Assembly: GCA_023101725.1 (NCBI GenBank) | Contig: JALJCO010013423.1 | Span: 62,001 to 126,000 of the forward strand | Reading direction: 5' to 3' | Origin: Atherinomorus stipes | Taxonomy: Eukaryota > Chordata > Actinopteri > Atheriniformes > Atherinidae | Length of the DNA: 64,000 nucleotides | Part shown: piece by piece, positions 52,117 through 62,899 of the stretch | Layout of the letters: each line of letters opens with the position of its first letter | Position numbering within the stretch: position 1 is the first letter of the stretch | Translations under genes and position numbers: made by a program | The notes under the pieces: generated by a model | The model's input: only the letters and a program-made list of their open reading frames with translations | Databases searched by the model: none | What the model was told of the DNA's origin: nothing

Positions 52117-52923
52117 AAAGAGACCAGTCCAGTGTGTCAGAATTAAATGGAGATTGTGAGGAGAACCCATACTACTGCCCTGATATCATCATGGTTTTGC
52201 TGCAGGATTACCTGGGTATCTTCCCACTTTGGTCACGTTAAGGCACGTTAGGAGATCTACACAGTTATGCAAGTTATGCAGATCCAAACGAAGATGGTAC
52301 AGCAGACACCAAAACAAGGCTTACTAACTGCCATGTTGAGAACTGGTTTTCAATAACAAAGAACCAGAAAGAACGCTTCCTAAGTCCTGGCTCTTTTATT
52401 CGGAGGATGCATACCTCTCTCCGTGGCAACAGGTCCTGCAGTATGACCTCAAACTGGAGCTGTTAAGACTGCTTCATACTTGCTGTGGACACATGCATCA
52501 GCGTTTGGAACGTTTGTGTACATTGCTGCAGCACGTGAGGAGCACGGGGGCGGCCGAAAAACGCTCGATACTGGAGGTCTCTGCGAGGACGACTATGGAG
52601 CTCTTTGACTGAAAGGCCAGTCTGCCGGTCACAGCGCGCTTCCTGTGCATTTCCACTGTTGCAGCACGAGTGTTTGTCACCGTGGCACAGGGAGGAAAAA
52701 TAATAAAGATGTCGGTAGCTGTGCACAATGTCGGTGACAATTCCTGTGTGTTAATTCACTAGCAAGGACCACGCCACAACAAAAGGAGTGATGATGACGA
52801 TGATAATGATGAAGGATTGATTGATTGAAAGAAAGAATGAGATATGATGATGAGCCGGAGGAAGACCTAGTGTGGGGGTGTAGTCTTTCGGTAGTGAGTC
52901 CGGCTTAGGGAACCCCCCTTTAA

Positions 52924-53184
52924 ATGGAACCCGAAAAAGAGAAGGAAGCAGACAAGGAAGAAGAATGGTGGAGACGGTCAGATGATGGGAAAGAGGTAGG
53001 ACAGCAGGAAGGAGAAGGGAGGCAGAGAAGAGGGGGGGCAAAGGCCAGGGAGGGGCAGCAGATGGAGAAAGGCCGAACGAAGCAGGCGGACGAGGCAAAA
53101 GGGAAGGTAGAGGAGATGCAACGAGAGGAAAGGGAGGGGAAGGGAGGGTCGTCGAGAGAACGAGAAACTGAGTTGATGAGGTGA
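52924..53184 (+). other. Purine-rich low-complexity ORF (86 codons)
   Basis: Starts MEPEKEKEADKEEEWWRRSD; almost entirely Glu, Lys, Arg, Gln and Gly from a G/A-rich tract (52924-53170). There is no family match and composition alone can keep it open, so it is not called a gene. Confidence 0.3.
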
Positions 53185-53579
53185 GCGAGTATTTAAGGCT
53201 GCTTGGTGATTAGTGAGATTGGAAGCAGGTGTGGTTGAGGCGTCGTCCTGCTCCTGAACCTATATTAATGAATTAACCTCATATGTTTGTTAAATTAAAG
53301 TAAAGACATTTTTACTGCGGCGGCTTTGATGACGTCACTATTATGCAACACCATAACAAGTAAATGTCTGTAAATAAAAACGAAGCACCACAAAAAAGCT
53401 GCTTTGAGCTCACAGCGGAGTCCGCCTCATGTTTCTAACAAAACATTGGTGAAATGAAGGAGTTTGTGGCAGATAACACCTTATTTAGAGGTTGTGCGCG
53501 GTTTTCCCATGACTTCCATTATATTGGACATACGCTGATCTGGAGTGGATCTAAATATCTACCTATGAAATTCAAGTTG

Positions 53580-53974
53580 GGCTGCATGTTGGTGTGGTGG
53601 TTAGCACCACAGCCTCACAGTAAGAAGGTCACTAGTTCGATTCCCGGCTGGGGAGGGGGTTCGAACAATGCCAACAGCGACCTTCCTGTGTGGAGTTTGC
53701 ATGTTCTCCCCGTGTATGCGTGGGTTCTCTCCGGGTACTCCGGCTTCCTCCCACCGTCCAAAGACATGCGTGTTAGGGGCAATTTAGAGTGACGAATTAA
53801 CCTAGGTATGAATGTGAGTGTGAATGGTTGTCTGTCTCTCTGTTGGTCCTGCGACAGACTGGCGACCTGTCCAGGTGTACCTGCCTCTCGCCTGATAATA
53901 GCTTGGATAGACTCCAGCAACCCCCGCAACCCTGAACTGGATAAGCAATATAGAAAATGACATGACATGACTGG
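53580..53974 (+). mobile_element. tRNA-type SINE with target duplication
   Basis: AATTCAAGTTG is repeated at 53569-53579 and 53975-53985. The A-box-like TGGTTAGCACCACAGCC and B-box GGTTCGATTCC are near the left end. The body holds GTGTGGAGTTTGCATGTTCT and TCCAAAGACATGCGTG, shared by a ubiquitous teleost SINE, and the tail is (TGACA)n-like. Transcribed left to right by pol III if active. Confidence 0.88.
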
Positions 53975-53985
53975 AATTCAAGTTG

Positions 53986-55615
53986 CACCAAAACTGTCTG
54001 GGTGAGTAAATGAACATATTTCATGGTAGAAAATAGGTCCAGATTGGAAAAAAACAAACTTCCCCTTTAAGGCTGACTTTGATAACTATGGGGTGATAGG
54101 GGCCATATGCTGGACAGAACCGGAAATTCCTGGAAAGCAGAGGGGTAAAAAATTGGGTAGAAGTAGAAAGTAGAAATCCTGTGCAGCAGTTATTCCAACC
54201 AATCACTGGACCAGCTGGGTTTAATTAACTCCTCTCCCAGGTAGATGAGCTCCTTAGTGAAACCAGCTGTTCTAAATGTACTGGCAGATCCCAAAAAAAT
54301 GTCAGGATTTGTACTTGACAACTACTTTTACCTCAACTTTTGACACCTCTGCTGGGAAGTATTATAAGATATATACTCTGCCTCAAATTAAATGACAAAA
54401 AAATATTGGAATTGTAATGGTAACTTCTCCTTTTAGTATCTGCACATTTTTTTTTTAATTTGTGTGCATGACCAGGTTGATGACAATGACTCAAAAGAAG
54501 CTGCATCATGGTTTCGGTAGTGTGTGGTCATTTTTATGGACAGTATACACAGTATATGCATGTAGCTGGTATGCTATGTCAGGGTTTTGGCCGTCACCAC
54601 AGACACAAGATCTGCTTTACAATATTTATTGTGACATCAGGCTTCTGGCTTCAATGTCACCATGGTCCTCTCCTCCGGAGCCCCAGCACGCTACTGCAGA
54701 TAAAGGCAGAGGTAATCAGTGATATGCTAGCTCCTGGATCACCACCCCCCTCTCTCCTAAGCAGCTGTGCTCTACCACGCACACCACCACAATACATGAC
54801 CTCATATTATGCAATGTTGAATTTTTATTTTACCCCAAATATCTAATTCTCTGTATGTGCTAAAAATATCAAAGCATTTTTTATTTTTTTGTTGCAAGAA
54901 GGCACTTTTTTAATCACTACAGCCAGTACTTCAATATCATAATATAAAGGTGAGGTTTTAATCTACATATCAATTGTCTGAAAAAAAACATTGATAAAGT
55001 TAGCAGTTTTAGTTTTTTTTTTTAAATGGCAACCTAATTTTATAATCTAAAAAGTGTAATTTTATGTCTACTCTGTATACAGCCACCATGTTTCAGGTGG
55101 TGTCAGTGCCTGTAAATATTTTGTTGACTTATATTACTAACTTTTTAAAAAAAACTGTGATGTTATTTTCAGTCTTTAGTGAAAAAGACCATTGCTCCAG
55201 TTGTGCTCCAGTTGTGGCCAGGAAAGTCCAAAAGGATGAAACCAAATGACAAAATGGTCGAGTGTACCATAAAAAATGATATATTAAAAGAATTAAGACA
55301 TTTAAATGATGCAGAGCAGCAGTGTAAAGCAGTGCCTAAGATGGATACCTTTGAAAAAAGATCTGATCTTACATACAATTGTCAGTGTGACAACAGTACA
55401 GTGAAGAGATCATAATGTAACCGTGTTGGATATGTGATTTTAGAAATATGTTTCAGATTGAATGCACAACATGGAGAAGATGGTACCATCCGTGTTGTGT
55501 GGCAATGTCCGAAGCTGAGTGGGAAATGAAAGAACTGTAATACCATCATCAAAATGGCAATGTGGCCTCTGTTGATTAAAAAAAATATCATGTGGCAGAA
55601 AACTTTCAACATTCA
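53986..55615. other. Intergenic sequence, no gene seen
   Basis: AT-rich. 54205-54300 (minus strand) matches the end of the 45808-46281 ORF. 54500-54780 and 55180-55415 have short open stretches on the + strand (KKTIAPVVLQLWPGKSKRMK) without family resemblance or splice support. Confidence 0.45.
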
Positions 55616-56309
55616 TGTTATGGCTGCCTGGTTATTAACCCCTTGTCTTTCATTTTTACATGGAAATCCTCCTGCTTCACCCTACCTGTCAGATTGGCCT
55701 GGCACCACACCACCACCATCTCCTCCTTCCCTGATCTAAAGACTCATTGGACACACCTGGAGCTGCTTCCCCACAGCTACAAAAGAACCCAGCACACCCT
55801 CAGTCAATTGCAACTGCTTGGCAACAGTTAGCCCTTAGTTTGTTGGTTTTGGCGACTTTAGTTTGGATAACTTTTGTTTCTTTAGTTTTTGATTTCCAGG
55901 TGTTTTAGTTTGGTAAATGTTTAATTGCTGGATTCCCTTTTCCTTGTTTGTAATTTGCGCTGATAGTTTGGAGCTGGGACAGCTAGGGTTTGTTGTTGTA
56001 GTTGAGCTTTGGTTACAGGTTTTAGTTTATGGTGCTGCTCGTTCCCTTTTTTGGTTCCTAGACTAGGTTTGTGTTAGTTTTCCCCATTTGGTTTCCCTTT
56101 CGGTGATAGGCTTTGTCTGTCTTTTTATTTGTTCCTTTGAGCAGCATCTCTAACCCCATCTCCTTTTTCAGTTTACAGTTTTTCCAGGTTTTGTGTTTAT
56201 GCCTTTAATTCACCTCATGAACAATAAAACATCTTTACTCCACCTTTTTCCCATCTGAAACCAGTCTTTTGTTTGCGTCCCCAACCCCTAGCAGAGCTGG
56301 GACATAACA
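55616..56309 (+). mobile_element. Solo LTR of an LTR retrotransposon
   Basis: It begins TGTTATG and ends CATAACA (inverted termini), flanked by ATTCA and GTTCA (5-bp duplication, one mismatch). A poly(A) signal AATAAAACATC lies about 80 bp before the right end, as expected for an LTR in + orientation. The region CACAGCTACAAAAGAACCCA may be the promoter. No internal gag or pol is present. Confidence 0.75.
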
Positions 56310-56592
56310 GTTCAGATTAATGATTTTTTAATAAATTACCCTTCTCAAGCTAAATATACCATTTAGGCAAACTATCTCATTTATTCAAAGGTGTAACATC
56401 AATGAAGAGTCTGAAATATAAACAAAAAATGTACACTGAAACTTTAGTCTGTCTAGGTTGTTTGAAATTATTTTACTGTAAAACATGTTTGTGAAACATT
56501 AATAATGACAATCTAAACAGATGAGAAATAGAATGATGTTGGTAGGTTGAAATTCCTGTAAGCTGTTTCAAAATAAAATTGAGAATTAATCT
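56310..56592. other. Short AT-rich spacer
   Basis: No recognisable feature between the solo LTR and the TTAA element. Confidence 0.6.
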
Positions 56593-57518
56593 TTAAAGGC
56601 ATATGCCACCTCCGGGTGAAATGCATCCTCCCCCCGCAGTCCCCTGAGTTGAACAAGTGGGCAGAAGCATTTGCTAGCCAACCCAGTCATTCTCTGAATC
56701 TGGCAGCACTGGCTTTAGCTTAGCATAGTTGCTATAATCTGGTGGTTCCAACTAAACCACTTGGCAAAAGTGAACTAATTAACTCGAGATTTTTTTCCAA
56801 TTATGTTTTGTGACCCGCACATTCTGATCAAGTACAAACGAGAAGCCAATTTCACAGGATCCGGTGGCAACCCTGTTAACAGAAGCTGGGGATGCTGCGC
56901 ATACATGCTGCCTGTGCTACTATCCACGGTGCTTCGTCTATAATTGGCCTGTACTTCCGCAGCATATAGTTCCCCTATTGAATGTGGCCTGGTCAGTCCT
57001 TTGATGTGAAATCAGCTTCTCATTTGTACTCGATTAGAATGTGTGGGTCACGAAACGCAATTGGAAAAAAATCTTGAGTTAATTAGTTCACTTTTGCCAA
57101 GTGGTGCTAGTTGGAACCACCCGATTACAGCAACTACAGTATGCTAAGCTAAGCTAAAGCCAGTGCTGCCAGATTCAGAGAATGACTGGGTTGGTAGATA
57201 GATAAAACTTTATTAATCCCCACAGGAGAAATTCAGGTGTCGGGTGGCGACACATCCATACATCTATAAACACACACACATAAAGATAAAATTACCAACA
57301 ATGGTACCAAGAAAGTGCACATCTAAATTGAGCTGTTATAAAGTCTCACGGCAGAAGGAAGAAAGGACTTCCGAAAGCGCTCGGTTCTGCAGCGCAGGGA
57401 GAGAAGCCTGCTGCTGCGGCTGCTCCTTTGAGCAGATAGACTGCTTCTGCCCTCTTGTCCAGCTCAGGGGACTGTGGGGGGAGGCTCAGTTTCACCCAGA
57501 GGTGGCATATACCTTTAA
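56593..57518. mobile_element. TTAA-flanked MITE A with long inverted repeats
   Basis: The ends TTAAAGGCATATGCCACCTC and GAGGTGGCATATACCTTTAA are inverted. Long inner arms, 56675-56880 and 57000-57195, are near-perfect inverted copies (for example CTTGGCAAAAGTGAACTAAT). The right arm is split by a LINE fragment. Its right TTAA is also the left TTAA of the next element. Confidence 0.88.
57197..57480 (-). mobile_element. LINE 3' end fragment inside MITE A
   Basis: The minus strand reads an ORF2-like C-terminus followed by TTAATAAAGTTTTATCTATC, the usual 3' tail of fish non-LTR elements with a GATA repeat. Inserted in the right arm of MITE A, duplicating none of its sequence visibly. Confidence 0.6.
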
Positions 57519-57799
57519 AGGAATAGTACACCCACAGAATGATGTGTTCATTTTCTACTCACCCTCATGCTGAGCAAGACTCTGGAGCACTTTTTTAATA
57601 TCTCAAATGCAGCCGGAGATCCGACAGGTTTTCATTTTCCCCCAGCTTTCATATAATGGAGTTCACCAGCGACTGAACCAAAAAGGTCCATAAAAGTCCA
57701 CAAACATTCGTCAATATTCCTCCATACTGCTCGTCCAATGTAATCCAAGTGTCCTGAGTGGGTAGTGTCCATAAGAAAACGCATCTCTTGGTATATTTT

Positions 57800-58583
57800 T
57801 ATAGACAAGTTTCATGGCCGAAACCATGGGAGCCACCATGTCTGCTAGTTTCTGCCGGGGCTTCCGGTTACCACGGTTACAGGATATTTTACACTGAGGA
57901 CATACGCAAATCAACAACACACATAGAAAGAGCTCCCAAACTCGAAGACTGAAAAGCGGATATTGTTAAACCCAAAAAGCGGTCTTGGACATTTGGTGCC
58001 GTACGTTGCTGCAGCAGCAGCTTGTGAAAACAATTAAATATGAAGCTTGTAAACTGAGCAAACTCACCATCGGACGGCAGCCATGCAGCTACGTGACTGA
58101 GCACCGAGTGCAGCCGCTGTCTCAAACTCTCCATCCTCCTTAATTAAAAAAAAGAAAAAAAAAATCCACCATAACCACCACTCAAGCCTTCTGACAGGAA
58201 TCATCCAGACACTGGCTCGGTGTTGCACATTTGTCTTCGTGGACACTAAACTGCCGTGTGTGTCGCTATCAACACACGGCCGACTGTGTCACTATGAAAG
58301 TCTATGGCGTTCCTATTTATCACCACAGGACTCAACAAAGTTCAAAAATATATTACGAGTTGTAACATCAGATCATTTCATCATATTATCCTCCCAGTTC
58401 AGTGTCGTAGCAGATGAGGAAGTAATAAAACATGTTCTTTTATAGGAAACAAATGAGAATGTTTCCATTTTAGAGACATCACTATTCAGTGTAAATGAAT
58501 GCAGATATTATTGACCAGAAGCGCATGGCAGAAATTGATTGACTGCGGAAGTAAAACGGAAATGTCCGTGAAACTTGTCTATA
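57800..58583. mobile_element. TATAGACAAGTTTCA element, copy 2
   Basis: Inverted ends TATAGACAAGTTTCA and TGAAACTTGTCTATA, flanked by TA. The body matches 31934-33295 without its 585-bp insertion. Confidence 0.82.
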
Positions 58584-58585
58584 GC

Positions 58586-58846
58586 TTAAACAGTAGTACA
58601 CTTACTTCCGCAAAGCGCGACCATGCGAGTTCTCAACACTGCAGAAGCCGCGGCAGCCAATCTTTCTTTCCTTCAACCCCTCTTGTATTTGACCGCAGCT
58701 CATTTGATCTTAGCACAATGTAAACAGCGAATTTCTTTTTTTATGCTTGCATTATCAGCAGACTATGCACTAAACGCCGCGGCTTCCATACTGTCCTGAA
58801 CTTGCATGGGCGTGCTTTGCGGAAGTAATATGCACTACTGTTTAAG
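58586..58846. mobile_element. Small inverted-repeat element CTTAAACAGTAGT
   Basis: CTTAAACAGTAGTACACTTA then CTTCCGCAAAGC on the left and GCTTTGCGGAAGTAATATGC then ACTACTGTTTAAG on the right are inverted. 261 bp, TTAA-containing ends. Confidence 0.7.
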
Positions 58847-59302
58847 CTAAAAAAATATACTAAATGATGTGTTTTTCAGTAAATTCTGGACGCTACCCAC
58901 GCAGGACACTTGGATTACATTGGACGAACAGTATGGAGGAATATTGACAAGTTTTTGTGGACTTTTATGGACCTTTTTGGTCCGAAGTCCTCCCACCATT
59001 TCTGTTTGCAAACAACAGTATTCAAACTGAGTGCCCCTCCCTCTCAGGCTAAGGGCCACGTCGTTCTTCAGCCTGTTCAGCTTCAAGCCTCTCCTTCAGA
59101 GCTCAAAAGCGGGTAAAAGCCAAACTAATTTTAACCCTGGGGAAACTTTGGACTCTACCTTTAATGTATACAGAAAACAAAACTGGCCCAGATTTGGAGC
59201 CTTGCGGCACGCCAACCTGGCATTCACAGTAGGATTTCAAATAAAAAAGGCACATTCTTGTTACAATCTCCAAACAACCAAAGCACGAGAGTCTAATGAA
59301 TA

Positions 59303-60182
59303 TACACTGCCCGGCCCAAAAAAAAAAAGTCGCCAACAAAAAACAGTCAAACATTTAACATTTGGTTGGAGCCTTTAGCTTTGATTGCGGCAGCATTCGC
59401 TGTGTTTCCAGAAGCTTCTGCAGTGTCACCAGATTTATTTGCATCCTGTTGCATCAATTTTTCACCAAGATCTTGATGATTGTAGAGTCTGACCACAGCA
59501 CATCCCAAAGATTCTCAACGGCGTTCAGGTCTGGACTCTGTGGGGGCCAATCCATGTGTGAAAATGATGTCTGATGATCCCTGAACCATCTTTCACAATC
59601 TGAGCCCGATAAATTCTGGCACGGTCATCTTGGAATATGGCCGTGCCATCAGGAAAGAAACATCCATTGATGGAATAACCTGCTCATTCAGTATATTCAG
59701 GTATCAGCTGACCTCATTATCTGAGCTCATACTGTTGCTGAACCTGGACCTGAGCAACTGCAGCAACCCCAGATCATCACACTGCCCCCACAGGCTCATA
59801 CAGTAGCACTAGGCATGATGCTGCATCACTTCATCTGCCTTTCCGGCCACATTTCTTCCTGGAAAACGATGGTCCACTATCCTTCCAGTTTTTCATAATG
59901 CGTTGGACTGTTCTGAACCCAGTTTTAGTAGTTTCTGCATCTCCTTAGATGTTTTCACCTCTTGATGCCAATGATTTGACCCTTCTCAGACAGACTAACA
60001 TCTTCTCCATGACCACGGATGTGTCTTTCCACATGGTTGTTTAGGAAATGAGAAGCAAGTCACTGCACTAGTTGGAGTTAAATAACTTGTTCGCCCATGC
60101 AGTCATTATCCAATAGGAGGCTCGTACCTATTTGCTTAGTTAAATCCAGGTGGCAGCTTTTTTTTTTTGGCCAGGCAGTATA
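59303..60182 (-). mobile_element. Tc1-like transposon relic, internally deleted
   Basis: The ends CACTGCCCGGCC and GGCCAGGCAGT flank with TATA on both sides. The interior matches fish Tc1 sequence in the minus direction (target CTGGACTCTGTGGGGGCCAA, GATCATCACACTGCCCCCAC) but is only 0.88 kb with no intact transposase frame. Confidence 0.8.
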
Positions 60183-60365
60183 TATTTTACTTTTGTAAAA
60201 GACAGTTGAGTGATTCACACAAAACCAGACCACATGAATAATAGAGGATGAAACCTTTAGCTAAATGGTCAATTAAATGTTTTATTACCCATTTTTTCCA
60301 TTTATTGAAATATAACTGGTAACATGCTGATTCTTAGCATTTGCTTTAAAACCCAAATACGTAAT

Positions 60366-60861
60366 GGGGCCTGTCACACTTGGCATGGTTAGAGTATATC
60401 CCAAAGACAAACTGCAGGGTGTAACGTGCTTCACGTTAAAACGTCAGTGTGACCGATGGCTGGAGGTGGTCTGCGACAGTTACTTGGTTCAGAACGATTG
60501 TGCTCTTCACCCACACAAATGCAGTCACACGACGTGGTGGCATAGTGGCGCGTTTCCAACTTTGCAAGTGTGACTGGAGGCTGTTTGTACTAGACCAGGG
60601 TTTCTCAATCCCTGCCCTGCATGTATTCCAGGTTTCCAACTCCACCACACCTGATTCAGATCAACTCAACTGCTCATCAAGTTCTTTGCAAGCTGCTAAC
60701 GAGCCTTTCATCTGTGTCAGGTGTGTTGAAGTAGAAATATCTTGAAAACCAGCAGGGCGGGGGTCCTTGAGGACAAGGATTGAGAAACACTGTACTAGAC
60801 TTTTGACACCCGGTAAGTTGAAACAGGATTAAACCAATCTTGACAAGTGTGACCCTGCTCC
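60366..60861. mobile_element. DNA element CCTGTCACACTTG, host of the hAT MITE
   Basis: The left end GGGGCCTGTCACACTTGGC and right end GACAAGTGTGACCCTGCTCC form an imperfect inverted pair around the 60596-60792 insertion. Noncoding. Confidence 0.55.
60596..60792. mobile_element. hAT MITE with perfect 8-bp target duplication
   Basis: TACTAGAC at 60588-60595 and 60793-60800. The ends CAGGGTTTCTCAATCC and GGATTGAGAAACACTG are hAT-type inverted repeats. 197 bp. Confidence 0.93.
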
Positions 60862-61234
60862 AAGTTAGAGTAGCTGTGGCCACTTTCAATCCTGTAAAAA
60901 CAACAAAGTGTTCAATAGATAAATTAATGTGTTATTGGGAATTTCAAGGATTCTCTGTCTTTATGAAATTAAAACTCAAACCGTACTGATCCTCATGAAA
61001 TGAAATTTATAGTAAAACCAGATGAGGATTAGACTTTCATGTGGTTGTTAAGATCGTACAGATTGGCTGCCTTCAGTCTTGGACCCCTATTCCCCAGGAC
61101 TTTGAGATGGACAGGAAAGACATGGCCGATCTTCTCATCCAGATATCAAACTTTTAATCCCTCTCCCTTCTGGCAGGAAGATGCGGTTCATCAGAACCAA
61201 AACCTCACGCCACAGAAACATTTTATTCATGTCT

Positions 61235-61690
61235 GCAGCTGGTAGACTTGTAGTCAAGACCGCCTAAACTGAGACCAAGACACTACCAAGACCAGCTGCA
61301 AGACAGACCAAAACCAAGACAGACCAAGTCAAGACCAAGACGGAAAAAAAATTTCGTCCACCTTCATGGATACGTGACCATGTTTCAGAGGGGGGGGGGC
61401 ATGAGAGGACAAGTGCCAACGCTGTCTGTGTCACAAAATGCCTATGACTGGTACTTTGGAATACCCTTGGAGGGGGGCGTATAATGATATAAAAACAAAC
61501 AAAAAAACTGTGCCTGCCTGGATATTATAGGTTACAAATCCCTTTGAGACTGCTCGGCCAGACCGAGACATTGCAAAACCAAGAGAACCAATTCAATACC
61601 GAGACCAAAGGCTGTCAAGGCCGAGACCGTGAAAAAGTGATCTCGAGACAAAGACCAATGTTGAGAACTATTCTCGCTGCTGGACTCACC
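61235..61690. repeat. GACCAAGAC-rich dispersed repeat
   Basis: Many AGACCAAGACC and AGACCGAGAC words from AGTCAAGACCGCC to GAGACAAAGACCAATG, with a G9 tract at 61391. Common fish DNA-transposon-derived repeat. Confidence 0.65.
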
Positions 61691-62560
61691 GATAAGGACA
61701 ATCATGTTGGATGTTTAATGTGTGTGACAGGATTTTCTATTGTTATTGTTATGAGGATCAATAAGTTTCCCATAAGGGACAACAAAAATTACTTGACTTG
61801 AAGGTTTCCCTCTATACTCATAACTGACACTTCCCTACAAAAAGAATTTACATGATAACACAACATTACACAAAAGTGATTTTCATTGTTAACACCTTCT
61901 TGCATCGAATACTTTGGATTCCCTGAGACACTTTGCCCTTTGGACAGTACCCATAATCCTAAATTCTGCTTCTTTTCTTTCAAAACTATCAGTCTAATTC
62001 TCTGAAACAGTGTTTAAGTCAACCAATGGCTTTGACTAACCTTGTCCAAGAAGAACCTAGAGAACGTTTTGAGTACATTATCTTGTGCACAGTGGTCTTG
62101 TGAAGTTCTGGGTCTTTGACTTCTTGTCACCTCTGTGAAGCCTGCCACACCAGTGGAAATCTGGCCCAGTTAACTAGGTGGAAGCAATAAACCCTTTTGC
62201 TGTGAGGCCCCTTGATCAGGGATTTTCTTTGGATGTCACACATCTCCAGGGACTTGGATTTGTACCCAGGCTGCTAAAAGTTCAATGCATGGCACTGTAG
62301 CAAACTTTGGCTATACAGGGAACGCTCTGGCTTTTCCTGTAGCCAAAGAGAAATGAATGTGGTTTGGTGCACGGTTCGCTCTCAGATAGGAATATTGTTG
62401 ACACTCTGAAACACTTGCATTTTAAAAGTGATGCATTTTGTACCATCAGACTCGTTAAAATTAGTTTGGAAGAAAACATTGCTGAATTTTACATGAGTTG
62501 ATTCTTACAGTCAAGTCCAAGCACCAGGGCTCTGCAGCCAAAGATCACCAGAGAGTGATT
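61691..62560. other. Intergenic sequence, possible retroelement flank
   Basis: No gene or bounded repeat recognised. It may be an eroded part of the pol-bearing retroelement to the right. Confidence 0.4.
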
Positions 62561-62572
62561 CATCCATCCAAT

Positions 62573-62893
62573 CTATTGATCCATTGCAGAAGATTCAATT
62601 ATCTCTGAATGAAGTTGATGGAATATTTCTTCAGTATAACAGATCACTGCCACTGGTCCTTTGTGAAGTGACAGGAAATCAGACATGTCTTCAACCCTTA
62701 CTCCAACACCTCCCTGTATCCTTCCTGGTTTCTGTGGATGATACACTCTGTGATGAGGGATGTACCAGGCTGGGATCCTGCTGATCTTATCTTCTGGAAC
62801 CTTTTCTGCATCCACATGATATATTATGTCACTCACAGAGGTTGAATAATCCTTATGATATTGCTTATCCTCCTCAAATCCCTTTTTCATCAA
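62573..62893 (-). pseudogene. BEL/Pao-type retrotransposon pol fragment
   Basis: The minus strand reads MMKKGFEEDKQYHKDY, then VPEDK, then AWYIPHHRVYHPQKPGRI, the segment that precedes the reverse transcriptase in BEL/Pao elements. After that the resemblance is lost, probably by frameshift. No LTRs were found nearby. It is a decayed fragment. Confidence 0.6.
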
Positions 62894-62899
62894 GGTCTG

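Larger units (their letters stand above)
49900..52450 (+). pseudogene. Transposase-like coding relic interrupted by two younger elements
   Basis: In broken + strand frames: GYIQHLQVNPFGILLYTEQE at about 50110, TDYIWALMQGVLLAFNRQDI and ITVLHLCSAHILKVVSVSFS at about 50325-50530, and, after the insertions, CHVENWFSITKNQKERFLSP with GSFIRRM at about 52330-52410. These blocks resemble large uncharacterised transposase-like proteins that are multicopy in fish and cnidarians (DDE superfamily, possibly MULE-like). The match is from memory and the family is uncertain. Several stops and frame changes are present, plus insertions at 50625-51203 and 51411-52116. Confidence 0.5.
57515..58984. mobile_element. 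TTAA-type element B, nested and lacking its right end
   Basis: Left arm 57515-57775 and inverted right arm 58877-58984 match the element at 5493-6358. Inside lie the TATAGACAAGTTTCA element (57800-58583) and another inverted-repeat element (58586-58846). The last about 200 bp of the right arm, including its TTAA, are missing. Confidence 0.82.
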
